Shown piece by piece: positions 16,304 to 24,499 of a stretch of 64,000 bases of DNA. Below the pieces are notes generated by a model, which had not been told where the DNA came from, made no database searches, and was given only the letters and a program-made list of their open reading frames with translations. The stretch is taken from assembly GCF_946886895.1 (NCBI RefSeq), contig NZ_CAMPJO010000008.1, forward strand, positions 1 to 64,000, in the 5' to 3' direction. Source of the DNA: an uncultured Marinobacter sp. GTDB lineage: Bacteria; Pseudomonadota; Gammaproteobacteria; Pseudomonadales; Oleiphilaceae. A program made the translations under genes and the position numbers. Every line of letters starts with the position of its first letter. The first letter of the stretch is position 1.

Positions 16304-17101
16304 TCAGTCGTCCCAATCCCGTTTGGGTACTCCATCGTACACGATGCTTTCACACCGGACCGGGAAAAAGCTGCCTTCCGGTCTCTCTCTCGTATCCTTG
16401 AAGCAGGGCGCCATTCCCGCCACAAAACACGGTGTGAGAATCAGTTGGTACTCCTCGCAACTAAACCCCATATCCGCCGCCAGGGCAGCGTGCACGGCAG
16501 CGACGTTCATGGAGTACCCGTGTTTGTTGTTGAGATGCTCGTAAACGGAGAATGCCATCTTCAGATAGTGGCCCTCGGCAAAACCGTACTCCCTGGCTTT
16601 ATCAAGAGTGAAGGCAATACGCTCATCCGTGGTGGCCAGAGGGCGACCATATCCATACAAAATGCGCCCCAGTGATTTTTCATGGTCGACAAATTCTTCA
16701 AGTTTGCCACCCTTATCACACCACTTCCCTGCTCTGTAGAAAAAGTCCAGAGCCCGAACTTCGGGTCGACGACCATAAATGGATGCCTCGGAAATACTCA
16801 GTCCTGCCATCAGGCCCAAGGATGGGGTTGTACGAACTGAGCCCGCCAGAGCAGCCACGTGGTTGGGCCAAATGGAAGGGTCCGGATAACTTGTCCCGAC
16901 CCAGTAGGAATTCAACATCTTTGCGACGTTCTCCCCCGGATCTCTTCCCAGAATGCTATACAAGTAGAGGTGAAGCCATTCCAGGTGATCCAGTTCGTGA
17001 TGGAGATCCTTGCCGTGCATCACTACCCGCTCGGTAAGGAAGGCCTTCCCAATGCTCGTCAGCCAATGACTTTCCGTTTCAAGTAATCGCTCATGATTCA
17101 T
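16304..17101 (-). CDS. Citrate-synthase/citryl-CoA-lyase-fold protein, subunit A (divergent active site)
   Basis: A 265-residue protein related to the small citryl-CoA lyase branch of citrate synthase. Recognisable family segments: DPSIWPNHVAALAGSVRTT, then SISEASIYGRRPEV where citrate synthase has the L-H-G-G histidine loop; ILYGYGRPLATTDERIAF where the family has GFGHP...DPR; and GYSMNVAAVHAALAADMGF matching the N-V-D-G-A-xAALL-x-D-L-G helix. The two expected histidines read as Tyr and Arg, while the Asp of the DPR-like motif is kept. It overlaps the paralogue upstream by 4 bp (ATGA). Function unknown; possibly one half of a heteromeric C-C bond enzyme or a non-catalytic partner. Confidence 0.7.
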   Translation of the reverse strand: MNHERLLETESHWLTSIGKAFLTERVVMHGKDLHHELDHLEWLHLYLYSILGRDPGENVAKMLNSYWVGTSYPDPSIWPNHVAALAGSVRTTPSLGLMAGLSISEASIYGRRPEVRALDFFYRAGKWCDKGGKLEEFVDHEKSLGRILYGYGRPLATTDERIAFTLDKAREYGFAEGHYLKMAFSVYEHLNNKHGYSMNVAAVHAALAADMGFSCEEYQLILTPCFVAGMAPCFKDTRERPEGSFFPVRCESIVYDGVPKRDWDD

Positions 17102-17928
17102 TGGTTTCCCTCCCTGGAAGGATCGTTATAGGGTCCCGGGTCGTTTGCTAGCTTAATGGCAGAGCTATAGAACGGAAATTTTTTCCAGCCCATCTTGCGT
17201 TGTTCCAGTGCATGGGCGGCCGCACCTGGCAGCCTCAGTATGAGGTAGAGCATACTGCCCTGATCTTGGTCCAGGCCGAGATCAACCAATGCCGCTGCCG
17301 CTATCGCTGTAATCGAGACAGGAAAACCGAAAAACGTTTCCAGTTCGCTGCGATGATTATTTAACCAATTCAAGGCGCCATTTTCCGGGGCAAACTGCAC
17401 CAGGAGCTCCAGTGATTGACGCAACGTAGTGGGTAGCTGGTCGCCGTTGGGATCAAAGCCTGGCGGGTGCTCAAGCGCAGGCCAGATATCGGCCCTTTCA
17501 TCTTCCTCGGGTGCCTGGAGTCGTGCCTTCCATCGTTCAAGATCTTGACCACACTCCTTCCATAAGCGTATACAGATCTCAAGTTCCTGAGAACCGCCAT
17601 AAAGTCCGGATCCCACAGCAAGTGCGGACATAAGAGCAGAGCTGTGGTTAGTTCCTGCGACACCACCGTTCATGGCGGCACGAATGCCTGCGTCCTTTGG
17701 ACCCAGGTTAACGAGAATCATGGCGAGCCGCTCAAGCAGAGCTGAAGCCGCGGGCTCCGGTCGTTCACCTTTGAACATCACCAACAGGTACTCAAACCAG
17801 CCTGCCTTTGCTATGACCTGCCCATACACATCGTAACCGTGACAGTAACAGGCTTTCGCCGCGAATGGATTGGAGCTTTCCGGCTCTTCAAACCAAAATT
17901 GTGAATGATAAACGTAGTCCGAGGGCAC
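17098..17928 (-). CDS. Citrate-synthase/citryl-CoA-lyase-fold protein, subunit B (divergent active site)
   Basis: A 276-residue paralogue of the gene it overlaps. Family landmarks: GIRAAMNGGVAGTNHSSALM, then GSGLYGGSQELEICIRL where the family has xxxHGGAxE; HPPGFDPNGDQLPTTLRQ near the GFGHP site; GFPVSITAIAAAALVDLGLD; and LRLPGAAAHALEQRKMGW, the C-terminal R-x-x-G-x-x-A-H-x-x-E signature of citryl-CoA lyases. The active-site histidine loop again carries Tyr, and the second histidine is replaced by an acidic, gapped loop. It starts 18 bp after the TPP enzyme gene. The two proteins probably form a heteromer. Activity cannot be assigned from sequence. Confidence 0.72.
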   Translation of the reverse strand: MPSDYVYHSQFWFEEPESSNPFAAKACYCHGYDVYGQVIAKAGWFEYLLVMFKGERPEPAASALLERLAMILVNLGPKDAGIRAAMNGGVAGTNHSSALMSALAVGSGLYGGSQELEICIRLWKECGQDLERWKARLQAPEEDERADIWPALEHPPGFDPNGDQLPTTLRQSLELLVQFAPENGALNWLNNHRSELETFFGFPVSITAIAAAALVDLGLDQDQGSMLYLILRLPGAAAHALEQRKMGWKKFPFYSSAIKLANDPGPYNDPSREGNQ

Positions 17929-17946
17929 AAAGTTTCCCCTAATCTA

Positions 17947-19683
17947 TTAGTCAGTGTGTATTGCGCTGGTTAATACCTTCATTCGTGATCCAAGAGGGGG
18001 TACCTGGTCGCCGTCAACGATAATATCCAGCAGGCATGGCCCGGGACGGGAAAGAATTCCCGGTATATCAAGGTCAGCTAACTGCTCCATGGTTTCCACC
18101 CTGAAAGATTCTACGCCCAATGCCCGGGCCATCATCGCGAAATCCACGTCTGGCAGTTGGGTTGCCACCCGTTCTCCTCCGCTCAATTTCTGTCCGTGGC
18201 TGACCATGCCTAGTGAGGCGTCATTAAGCACGAGCATCAGAATATTCAGGTTTTCCTGGCGGGCAATCGTCAACTCCTGGCCGGACATCAGGTAACTGCC
18301 ATCGCCCGTGAAACAGACGACGGGGCTTTTTCGGTTGGCAATTGCCATCCCGATGGACGTTCCAATTGCCCAGCCCATGGCAGCAAAACCAAGGCCGATG
18401 TTGAAGAGGTTCTTTTCTGGCGGCATGCCGCTGGAGCGGCGCACATTCCAGTAGTGAATGCCCCATAAAAAGCTGTTTCCGGTGTCCATAAGCACCCGGG
18501 TGTCCGGTGAGCAGATCTGGCCCATGAAGTTCATAAGTGCCTGGGCTTTGATGCGCCCGGATCTTTCAAAGCACTTGTCGGGCTCGTCAAACCTGATATT
18601 GGCAGGCAAGCGATTATCGCCGGGTGCTGATTGCCCGGACAGGCCATCGTCGCGATGAGGCATTAAGTGCTCTGTCATCGACTGGAAAAGCAGTTTGGGC
18701 GAACCGAGCACCACCAGCCTCGCTATAATTGAGCGGCTAAGGTGCGCCGGATTATTGGAAATATGAATCAATCGGTCAGACAGAATCGTTGTCGGGTCCC
18801 AACCACAGGTGGACACTTCGTCCAGAGCGGTTCCAATGGCCACCACGCGATCTGCGTTTTCGATTTTCAGAGCGGCTGTTGCACTGTCGTGACCGGCAAA
18901 ACCAAAGACGCCCCGATATAATGGATGAAAGCTATCTACAAGTCCCTTCCCACGCGGCGTGGTGACCAGTAACCAGCCGTTGGCTTCCGCCAGCGAGACC
19001 AGCATATCATTCGCGCCTGCAGAGCCCTCACCCAGGACCAGGGTAACTCTATTGGCTGATGCCAGCTCCTTGATCAGGGACTGCACCGCAGACGGATTTG
19101 GCGCTACTTCATGATCAACAAAGGCATTAAGCCCGTCGTTTCTTGCGATGCCAGACGGCCTGTGACGCATGACGTCAAGCGGTATGCCCAGATGGGCCGG
19201 TCCAGGCTGATTACTCATGGCGTGGCTGACTGCCTGAAGCAACTTGGTTTCAAGTTGCGCCGGGTGTGATACCAGCGTGTTGTAGCGGGTACACTTGGCA
19301 AACATTTCCACGGTGTGGATACCGGTGCAGGATGTTTCCTGCAATGAACCCTGGCCAAACTTGTCGAGTCCTGTTTGCGCCGATATCACAAGCATGGGAA
19401 TGCCATCCGCGTAGGCGGATGCAACGCCTGTAAGGAGATTGGTCGCCCCGGGACCGGCAGTGGAACAACAGACGCCTATTTTTCCGGTTTCCCGGGCATA
19501 CCCCTCCGCCATAAATGCGGCGCCGGACTCATGACGGGCTGTGATGGTTCTTATCCCACCCCGTCGCTCGCTCCTGGCCAGAGCATCGTAAAATGGCTCG
19601 ATGCTCCCTCCCGGAACCCCGAACACATACTCGACACCGAGGTGCTCAAGATAACGCAGTATCAAGTCACCATTCTCAAGCAT
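17947..19683 (-). CDS. Acetolactate-synthase-like TPP-dependent enzyme
   Basis: A 578-residue ThDP enzyme of the AHAS/POX group. It has the N-terminal Pyr domain with the catalytic Glu (TARHESGAAFMAEGYAR), TAGPGATNLLTGVASAYADG and the GSLQE segment; a central Rossmann-like domain; and a C-terminal PP domain with FTGDGSYLMSGQELTIARQE...LND, the GDG-(x)n-N cofactor motif. It ends like AHAS with VPPLGSRMK. No small regulatory ilvN-type gene is adjacent. I chose ATG 19683 for the AGAAGGA seven bases upstream. It is followed at 18 bp by two citrate-synthase-fold genes, which argues for a dedicated pathway and not branched-chain amino acid synthesis. The 2-oxoacid used is unknown. Confidence 0.82.
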   Translation of the reverse strand: MLENGDLILRYLEHLGVEYVFGVPGGSIEPFYDALARSERRGGIRTITARHESGAAFMAEGYARETGKIGVCCSTAGPGATNLLTGVASAYADGIPMLVISAQTGLDKFGQGSLQETSCTGIHTVEMFAKCTRYNTLVSHPAQLETKLLQAVSHAMSNQPGPAHLGIPLDVMRHRPSGIARNDGLNAFVDHEVAPNPSAVQSLIKELASANRVTLVLGEGSAGANDMLVSLAEANGWLLVTTPRGKGLVDSFHPLYRGVFGFAGHDSATAALKIENADRVVAIGTALDEVSTCGWDPTTILSDRLIHISNNPAHLSRSIIARLVVLGSPKLLFQSMTEHLMPHRDDGLSGQSAPGDNRLPANIRFDEPDKCFERSGRIKAQALMNFMGQICSPDTRVLMDTGNSFLWGIHYWNVRRSSGMPPEKNLFNIGLGFAAMGWAIGTSIGMAIANRKSPVVCFTGDGSYLMSGQELTIARQENLNILMLVLNDASLGMVSHGQKLSGGERVATQLPDVDFAMMARALGVESFRVETMEQLADLDIPGILSRPGPCLLDIIVDGDQVPPLGSRMKVLTSAIHTD

Positions 19684-19739
19684 GAACAATCCTTCTAGGT
19701 GATTTCCGGGTATATCGGAACCGAGCGCGCTTTACGCCA

Positions 19740-21437
19740 TCACTCCAATGGCCTGGGCCTGGAGATACCGAACCCCTGAGCGTAATCAATACCGAGATCC
19801 TTAAGCCGTGCCCGGACCTCATCGCTCTCAACAAACTCAGCCACGGTCTTGAGGCCGGCCGCGTGTCCTATCCGGTTGCAGGCGTCGACAATGCCCAGGT
19901 CGATCGGATCATTCAGCAGATTGCGGACGAAGCCGCCGTCTACCTTCAGGTAATCCACTGGCAGGGCCTTGAGGTAGGAAAATGAGCTCATTCCTGCGCC
20001 GAAATCGTCGAGAGCAAACTTGAAGCCCTTCTGTTTGGCGGTATTGATAAATTGCTGGGTTACGTTCAGGTTGGCGATGGCTGAGGTTTCAGTGATTTCA
20101 AAACAGATGCGTTCCGGTTTGAGTTTGTACTGTTCGGCCAGTTGGCAGATATACAGGAACAGCTCAGGCTCGTTGAAGGAACTGCCAGAGAGGTTGATAA
20201 AAAAGGTGCCGGTATCCTGACGGCCCAGGCCGCTCCGGGCAAGGTATTGGAAAGCCATTTCGATGACTTTGCGATCGATCTTGGTCATCAGGCTGAAGCG
20301 CTCGGCAGCAGGAATAAAGGCGCCTGGGGGGATAATGTCGTCGCCTTCCTTCAGCCGAACCAGGAATTCCGTCCGGTAGCCATCCACCGCGCTGGGTTGC
20401 AGCGCCACCATCTCCTGCTGCCACAGGCAGAAGCTGTCGCTTTGCAGGGCCTGCTGAATCCGGCTGGTCCAGTGCATGTCGTTTTGCCGCTGCTGCATGT
20501 CGCGATCGTTCGACTGGTAAAGCTGGACATTATTACGGCCCCGATCCTTGGCCGTATAGCAAGCCAGATCCGCGTGGGAGAGCAATTCGCTCGCCCGGCT
20601 GTAGTTGTTGTTGATCAGCACCATGCCGATACTGAGGGACACGGAAAACGGCTTGTTCTGCCAGACAAACCGGTATTCGCTGACCTCTTCACAGAGTTTT
20701 TCCGCGACTTTCCGGGCGTGAAAGGCGTCGCAGCCTCGCAGGAGCACCCCGAACTCGTCGCCGCCCAGCCGCGCCAGGGTGTCGTCTGACCGAACGTGTT
20801 CCGCCAGCAGCGCGGCGACCTGCTTCAGGAGGTGATCGCCCGCTATGTGGCCGCAGGTATCGTTGATGATCTTGAACTGGTCCAGGTCAAGATACAGCAG
20901 GACATGCTGTCCGCCGTTATCGTGCGTATCCTCGAGTGCCTGCGCAAGCCGGCGCTCGAACTCGCGCCGGTTTACCAGGTCCGTCAGGCTGTCGTGGTAT
21001 GCCATGTACTCGAGGGTGGTTTCCGCCACACGCTTTGCCTGGCGCACGGTGCCTTCCCGGACTTCCCGGTCTATGGCCGGAATCAGTCGCGACAGGTTGT
21101 CCTTCATGATGTAATCCTGGGCACCGGCTTTCATGGCCGTTACCGCAACGCCCTCGCCTATGGTACCGGATACGATGATCACCGGCAGGTCCGCACAGTA
21201 CTGCCTGGCCAGTTCCAACACCCGGAACGATGAGAAGCCGGGCATGTTGTGGTCGGTGATCAGAATGTCCCATTTGCACTTGCTCAGGGCCTGGCGCAAA
21301 CGTTCCTCGCTGTTCACCAGTTCGTGATAGGGTTCAACACCCCCTTTTTGCATTTCTCGCAGAAGCAGCAGGGCATCGTCTTCGGAATCCTCGACGATCA
21401 ACATCCTGAGTGGGCTGGCTGAGTCTGTCACTGACAT
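19740..21437 (-). CDS. Response regulator with GGDEF and EAL domains (c-di-GMP turnover)
   Basis: About 565 residues in three domains. The receiver (about 10-125) has MLIVEDSEDDA, ILITDHNMPGF with the phospho-acceptor Asp, and AQDYIMKDNLSRL. The GGDEF domain carries an intact RLGGDEFGVLL and an LDLDQFKIINDT metal site. The EAL domain opens EFLVRLKEG instead of EALxR but keeps INLSGSSF, ITETSA, DDFGAGMSSF and YLKVDGGFV, so phosphodiesterase activity remains plausible. ATG 21437 follows the receiver gene by 4 bp; upstream in-frame starts would overlap that gene. It is the probable output of the kinase encoded two genes upstream. Confidence 0.92.
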   Translation of the reverse strand: MSVTDSASPLRMLIVEDSEDDALLLLREMQKGGVEPYHELVNSEERLRQALSKCKWDILITDHNMPGFSSFRVLELARQYCADLPVIIVSGTIGEGVAVTAMKAGAQDYIMKDNLSRLIPAIDREVREGTVRQAKRVAETTLEYMAYHDSLTDLVNRREFERRLAQALEDTHDNGGQHVLLYLDLDQFKIINDTCGHIAGDHLLKQVAALLAEHVRSDDTLARLGGDEFGVLLRGCDAFHARKVAEKLCEEVSEYRFVWQNKPFSVSLSIGMVLINNNYSRASELLSHADLACYTAKDRGRNNVQLYQSNDRDMQQRQNDMHWTSRIQQALQSDSFCLWQQEMVALQPSAVDGYRTEFLVRLKEGDDIIPPGAFIPAAERFSLMTKIDRKVIEMAFQYLARSGLGRQDTGTFFINLSGSSFNEPELFLYICQLAEQYKLKPERICFEITETSAIANLNVTQQFINTAKQKGFKFALDDFGAGMSSFSYLKALPVDYLKVDGGFVRNLLNDPIDLGIVDACNRIGHAAGLKTVAEFVESDEVRARLKDLGIDYAQGFGISRPRPLE

Positions 21438-21441
21438 TACC

Positions 21442-21900
21442 TTATGTAATCGAGCGAACGGCCCCGGCATTGGGCACTTTGTTGACGAAGAGCCAATAGC
21501 GGGCAAGTACAGTCATCTGTTCTGCAAACTCCCGGTAATTAATAGGCTTGGTGATGAAACTGTTAGCGCCGAGGCGGTAGGCCTCAAGCAGATCCGTCGG
21601 CTCGTCAGAAGACGTCACCATGATCACCGGCAGCCACTCCGTGAGCGGCGACGCCCGAATATGCTTGAGCACCTCCAGCCCGCTGACCTTCGGAAGTTTG
21701 ACGTCCAACAGCACCACACCCAGTGAATCCAGGTTTCTGGAAGGCTGCCCGGCGCCATTGCCAAACAGAAAGTCCAGTGCCTCCTGGCCATCCTCCAGCA
21801 CGATGACGGGGCTGGTCACACTGGCACTCTTGAGGGCACGAACCGTGAGGATCTGATCGTCTGGATTGTCTTCAACCACAAGGATTGAATGGCCGTCCAT
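21442..21900 (-). CDS. Single-domain response regulator (Rcp1-like)
   Basis: A receiver domain with no output domain, about 152 residues: SILVVEDNPDDQ acid pocket, VVLLDVKLPKVSG with the phospho-acceptor Asp, IMVTSSD, and NSFITKPINYREF with the conserved Lys. Rcp1-type receivers often shuttle phosphate between phytochrome-like kinases and further regulators. I chose ATG 21900 because GAAGGG lies about nine bases upstream; an in-frame ATG at 21927 is also possible. It sits between the kinase gene (51 bp away) and the receiver-GGDEF-EAL gene (4 bp), so a His-to-Asp relay feeding c-di-GMP output is likely. Confidence 0.88.
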   Translation of the reverse strand: MDGHSILVVEDNPDDQILTVRALKSASVTSPVIVLEDGQEALDFLFGNGAGQPSRNLDSLGVVLLDVKLPKVSGLEVLKHIRASPLTEWLPVIMVTSSDEPTDLLEAYRLGANSFITKPINYREFAEQMTVLARYWLFVNKVPNAGAVRSIT

Positions 21901-21951
21901 ATTTTTATGCCCTTCAATGAGTTGCATTCAAGACCGAGTGTATTCAATAGT

Positions 21952-23406
21952 CTAGCGTTGATTCCGCGAAACAGGCAACTTCACGATAAAGCACGCACCC
22001 TTACCGACTTCCGACGTGGCGGAAATATCGCCATGGTGTCGGCGGATAACCCGGTACACCGTTGCCAGGCCTATACCTGTACCACCGAACTCAGCCGGTG
22101 TGTGCAGCCGATTGAACGCCACGAACAGTTTGTCGATGTATCGCATATCAAAACCGACGCCGTTATCCCGGACTTTGATGACGATGAAATCGCCCTCCGT
22201 GTTCGCCGAAACGTCAATCCGCCGCATGTCCGTCCTGGAACTGTATTTCCAGGCGTTCTCCAGCAGGTTCTGGAATGCGACCCTCAACATTCGGCTGTCA
22301 CCATTCACCTGCATACCCGGTTGGATGTAGACCTCCGAGGGGACAGTGTCGCCGATGTCACCCAGTTCGTCTGTGATCTCCCGCAACAGCTCGCTTAAAT
22401 CGGCAGTCTCATTCTCTATGGGCTGTCGGCTGACTCTCGAGAGCACCAGCAACCCGTCAATCAGGCTTGCCATGCGGACACTGGCGGAGCGGATCCTCCG
22501 CAGGTAATCCCTGCCGGCGTCATTGAGCTGGTCGCCACAGTCTTCTTCCAGAGCCTGTCCGAACCCCTCAATGGCTCGCAACGGCTGCCTCAGGTCATGG
22601 GACACCGAGTAGCTGAAGGCCTCCAGCTCACGATTGGCCATGCTCAGTTCCAACGTCCTTGCATCAACCGTTCGTTCGAGGCTGTCCCGGCTTTCCAGAA
22701 TGCGAAGGTTCTGCTGTTCGATGGTGCCAATCATTTCGTTGAAGCTGTCTCCGAGGCGCCCCAGTTCATCGGTGCCGGACACCGGAGCGCGCAGAGTGTA
22801 ATCGTGGTTTCTGGCAATGCGCTCGGCGGTGGCCGAGAGAGTCAGGATAGGCCCGGAAACAATTCGCTGGAGCCTCAGGGCGAGGAAAACGAGGGCCACG
22901 AGAATGATCATACCAACAGCAATGGTCACCAGAACAAAGGTGCGGATATGGCCGCGTAAGACATCGAGGTGTGATGTCAGAAATAACCGGCCAACGGTTT
23001 CGTTGTCCAGGGTTACCGGCATCACCAGCCTGTAGGCATCCCCCACAAAACCCTCATCCAACCGCTGCCGGACATCCGGGCAAGGGTGTCTGTCGGTGCT
23101 TTCCAGCGAGGACATTACCGTACCCTGCTGATTGTAGATACAGGCCTGGCGAATGGTTTCGATGCGCCTGAGGCTGGCAATGATGCTGGCAAGCTGTTCA
23201 TTGTCTTCGAAAACCAGGGCGGCGGCGGACTGCTCCGCGAGGATACCCGCGATAACGTGAAGTTCAGATTCGAGCTGTTTCCGGTAATTCTGATTTTCAA
23301 CGAAGATCAGGCTGATGCAGACCAGGGAAATCCCCAGGGCACTGGTGAACAGGGTCAGGAACAGGAGTTTGGTCTTTAGCCGCCAGTATCGAAATCGTTC
23401 CATCAT
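21952..23406 (-). CDS. CHASE8-HAMP sensor histidine kinase
   Basis: A 484-residue kinase. Helix 1 (about 12-34) is followed by a periplasmic CHASE8-like domain (ELHVIAGILAEQSAAALVFEDN), helix 2 (about 155-177), HAMP, a short coiled coil, a HisKA domain with FSYSVSHDLRQPLRAIEGFG (phospho-His in SHDLRQP) and a HATPase with NLLENAWKY, DNGVGFDM and GTGIGLATV. The HisKA/HATPase part resembles phytochrome-class kinases. CHASE8 is the sensor of the YfiN/TpbB cyclases that periplasmic YfiR inhibits, and the gene overlaps a yfiR homologue by 4 bp. So YfiR control probably acts on a kinase here instead of directly on a cyclase. Confidence 0.9.
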   Translation of the reverse strand: MMERFRYWRLKTKLLFLTLFTSALGISLVCISLIFVENQNYRKQLESELHVIAGILAEQSAAALVFEDNEQLASIIASLRRIETIRQACIYNQQGTVMSSLESTDRHPCPDVRQRLDEGFVGDAYRLVMPVTLDNETVGRLFLTSHLDVLRGHIRTFVLVTIAVGMIILVALVFLALRLQRIVSGPILTLSATAERIARNHDYTLRAPVSGTDELGRLGDSFNEMIGTIEQQNLRILESRDSLERTVDARTLELSMANRELEAFSYSVSHDLRQPLRAIEGFGQALEEDCGDQLNDAGRDYLRRIRSASVRMASLIDGLLVLSRVSRQPIENETADLSELLREITDELGDIGDTVPSEVYIQPGMQVNGDSRMLRVAFQNLLENAWKYSSRTDMRRIDVSANTEGDFIVIKVRDNGVGFDMRYIDKLFVAFNRLHTPAEFGGTGIGLATVYRVIRRHHGDISATSEVGKGACFIVKLPVSRNQR

Positions 23407-23975
23407 CGCAACACCTTCACCGCCAGTTCCAGGAGTCGGGAGTTGATGGTCAGGCCGGCGTCTGTGGCGGCCTCCAGGTTGATCTCAAAACGAATGACGT
23501 TGCCCTGCTTGACGTAACCCACCATGCCGCCCCTGAGCGCGAAATCCGGCAGATCGCTGACGGTGAGCATGCCTTGCTGTCGGGCGATGTCCAGCGCGCT
23601 GGCCAGGCTCCGGGATTGCGATTGGCCAATAAACAGCACATCACAGCCCGTCAGGCCCGCCACGTCATCGGGGTATCTGAGTGTCAGTTCCCTGCCCTGG
23701 GATTTCCGGCCTCGGAGCGGCTCCAGAAGGTCGCCAAACGGATCATCGCCAAAAACGCAGACCTCCAGCGGTGTCGTATTGTTCTCGGCGGGAGACCAGG
23801 TCACGAAACGAGTGAAGTTGTAGAGGAAAGCCGCTTTTACCTCGTATTCCGAACGGATGGACGCATGCGCGGACGCCAGACCGAGACAGAGGTAAAGCAT
23901 TAGGGAAATTGAAAATTTCAGGTGATCCCTCGCAGGTCGGCCAAGATTCAAGAAGTAAATTCGGGGAAAAGCCAT
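23403..23975 (-). CDS. YfiR-family periplasmic protein (DUF4154)
   Basis: About 190 residues with an N-terminal signal/hydrophobic stretch (ISLMLYLCLGLASAHA) followed by the YfiR core: EYEVKAAFLYNFTRFVTWS, VCVFGDDPFG, CDVLFIGQSQS, GMLTVSDLPDFALRGGMVG and IRFEINLEAA. In Pseudomonas, YfiR binds the periplasmic domain of YfiN and represses c-di-GMP synthesis in a redox- and envelope-sensitive way. Here its partner is the CHASE8 kinase encoded by the overlapping next gene. ATG 23975 gives a better signal peptide than ATG 24005; both are in frame. Confidence 0.88.
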   Translation of the reverse strand: MAFPRIYFLNLGRPARDHLKFSISLMLYLCLGLASAHASIRSEYEVKAAFLYNFTRFVTWSPAENNTTPLEVCVFGDDPFGDLLEPLRGRKSQGRELTLRYPDDVAGLTGCDVLFIGQSQSRSLASALDIARQQGMLTVSDLPDFALRGGMVGYVKQGNVIRFEINLEAATDAGLTINSRLLELAVKVLR

Positions 23976-24075
23976 GGGCGCCCGGCACCACCGGAAGGTT
24001 AGCATTCAACGGGCTGCCGTCAACTGATACTGGTTTTGCAGTGTGGAATGCCGGGGGATTTGGTCAACTGTTCAC

Positions 24076-24109
24076 CAGTACAGTCTTGTCTTTTACATCT
24101 TCTGTACTG
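24076..24109. promoter_or_regulatory. Perfect 8-bp inverted repeat between divergent genes (possible operator)
   Basis: CAGTACAG (24076-24083) and CTGTACTG (24102-24109) are exact inverted copies separated by 18 bp. They lie between the divergent yfiR and DUF1127 genes. The long spacer suits a dimer or tetramer operator better than a terminator, and there is no T-run. Which protein binds is unknown. Confidence 0.45.
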
Positions 24110-24185
24110 TTCCGGACCTCCTGCCCTGTATCTGTTCAAAAAACACCCGGGGAATAAACTTTTCATGAAGCATGGGAGGTGCATC

Positions 24186-24374
24186 ATGAATATCATCAAT
24201 CTGGCTCGTCGAATGAAGCGGTATACCCGGAACCATCGCACCCGCACACGCCTGCAACAGCAGGTCGCGGCCATGAGCCGGCGGGAGCTGGACCGGTTGA
24301 CGCTGGATCTGGGGATTCCAAAGACGGTTCTTGTCCGGGAAATCAAACGGCCGTTCTGGTCTATGGGAGAATGA
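24186..24374 (+). CDS. DUF1127-like small basic protein
   Basis: A 62-residue, strongly basic protein (MNIINLARRMKRYTRNHRTR at the start) with the DUF1127 pattern: an Arg-rich N-terminal helix, then LQQQVAAMSRRELDRLTLDLGI, similar to the 'L..L...ELkDiGisR.dI' helix of YjiS-type proteins. Small DUF1127 proteins in proteobacteria affect RNA turnover or phosphate and stress responses; the role here is unknown. The start is set by GGAGGT 7 bases upstream. A Fur-box-like site and a TonB receptor gene follow, but no promoter is shared obviously. Confidence 0.65.
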   Translation: MNIINLARRMKRYTRNHRTRTRLQQQVAAMSRRELDRLTLDLGIPKTVLVREIKRPFWSMGE

Positions 24375-24436
24375 TGGAGGCGTCGTCCACTGCCCTGCTA
24401 TACGGTGGATGGCGCGCGAAAAGAAATGAATCATCG

Positions 24437-24455
24437 TTGAGAATAATACGCATTT
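24437..24455. promoter_or_regulatory. Fur-box-like site upstream of a siderophore receptor gene
   Basis: TTGAGAATAATACGCATTT matches the GAGAAT-AATxxG-CATT form common in Fur sites of pseudomonads and relatives. It is 45-63 bp before the receptor ATG at 24500, a good position for iron-dependent repression. Pattern match by eye only. Confidence 0.6.
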
Positions 24456-24499
24456 GTTTTAAGGTTCACTCCCTACTCTATGCGTTCAACAGGTGTTTC

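Noticed and set aside
19740..21437. Calling the EAL domain inactive because it reads EFL
   Set aside because: The metal- and substrate-binding motifs (N, E, DDFG, K) remain, so loss of activity is not supported.
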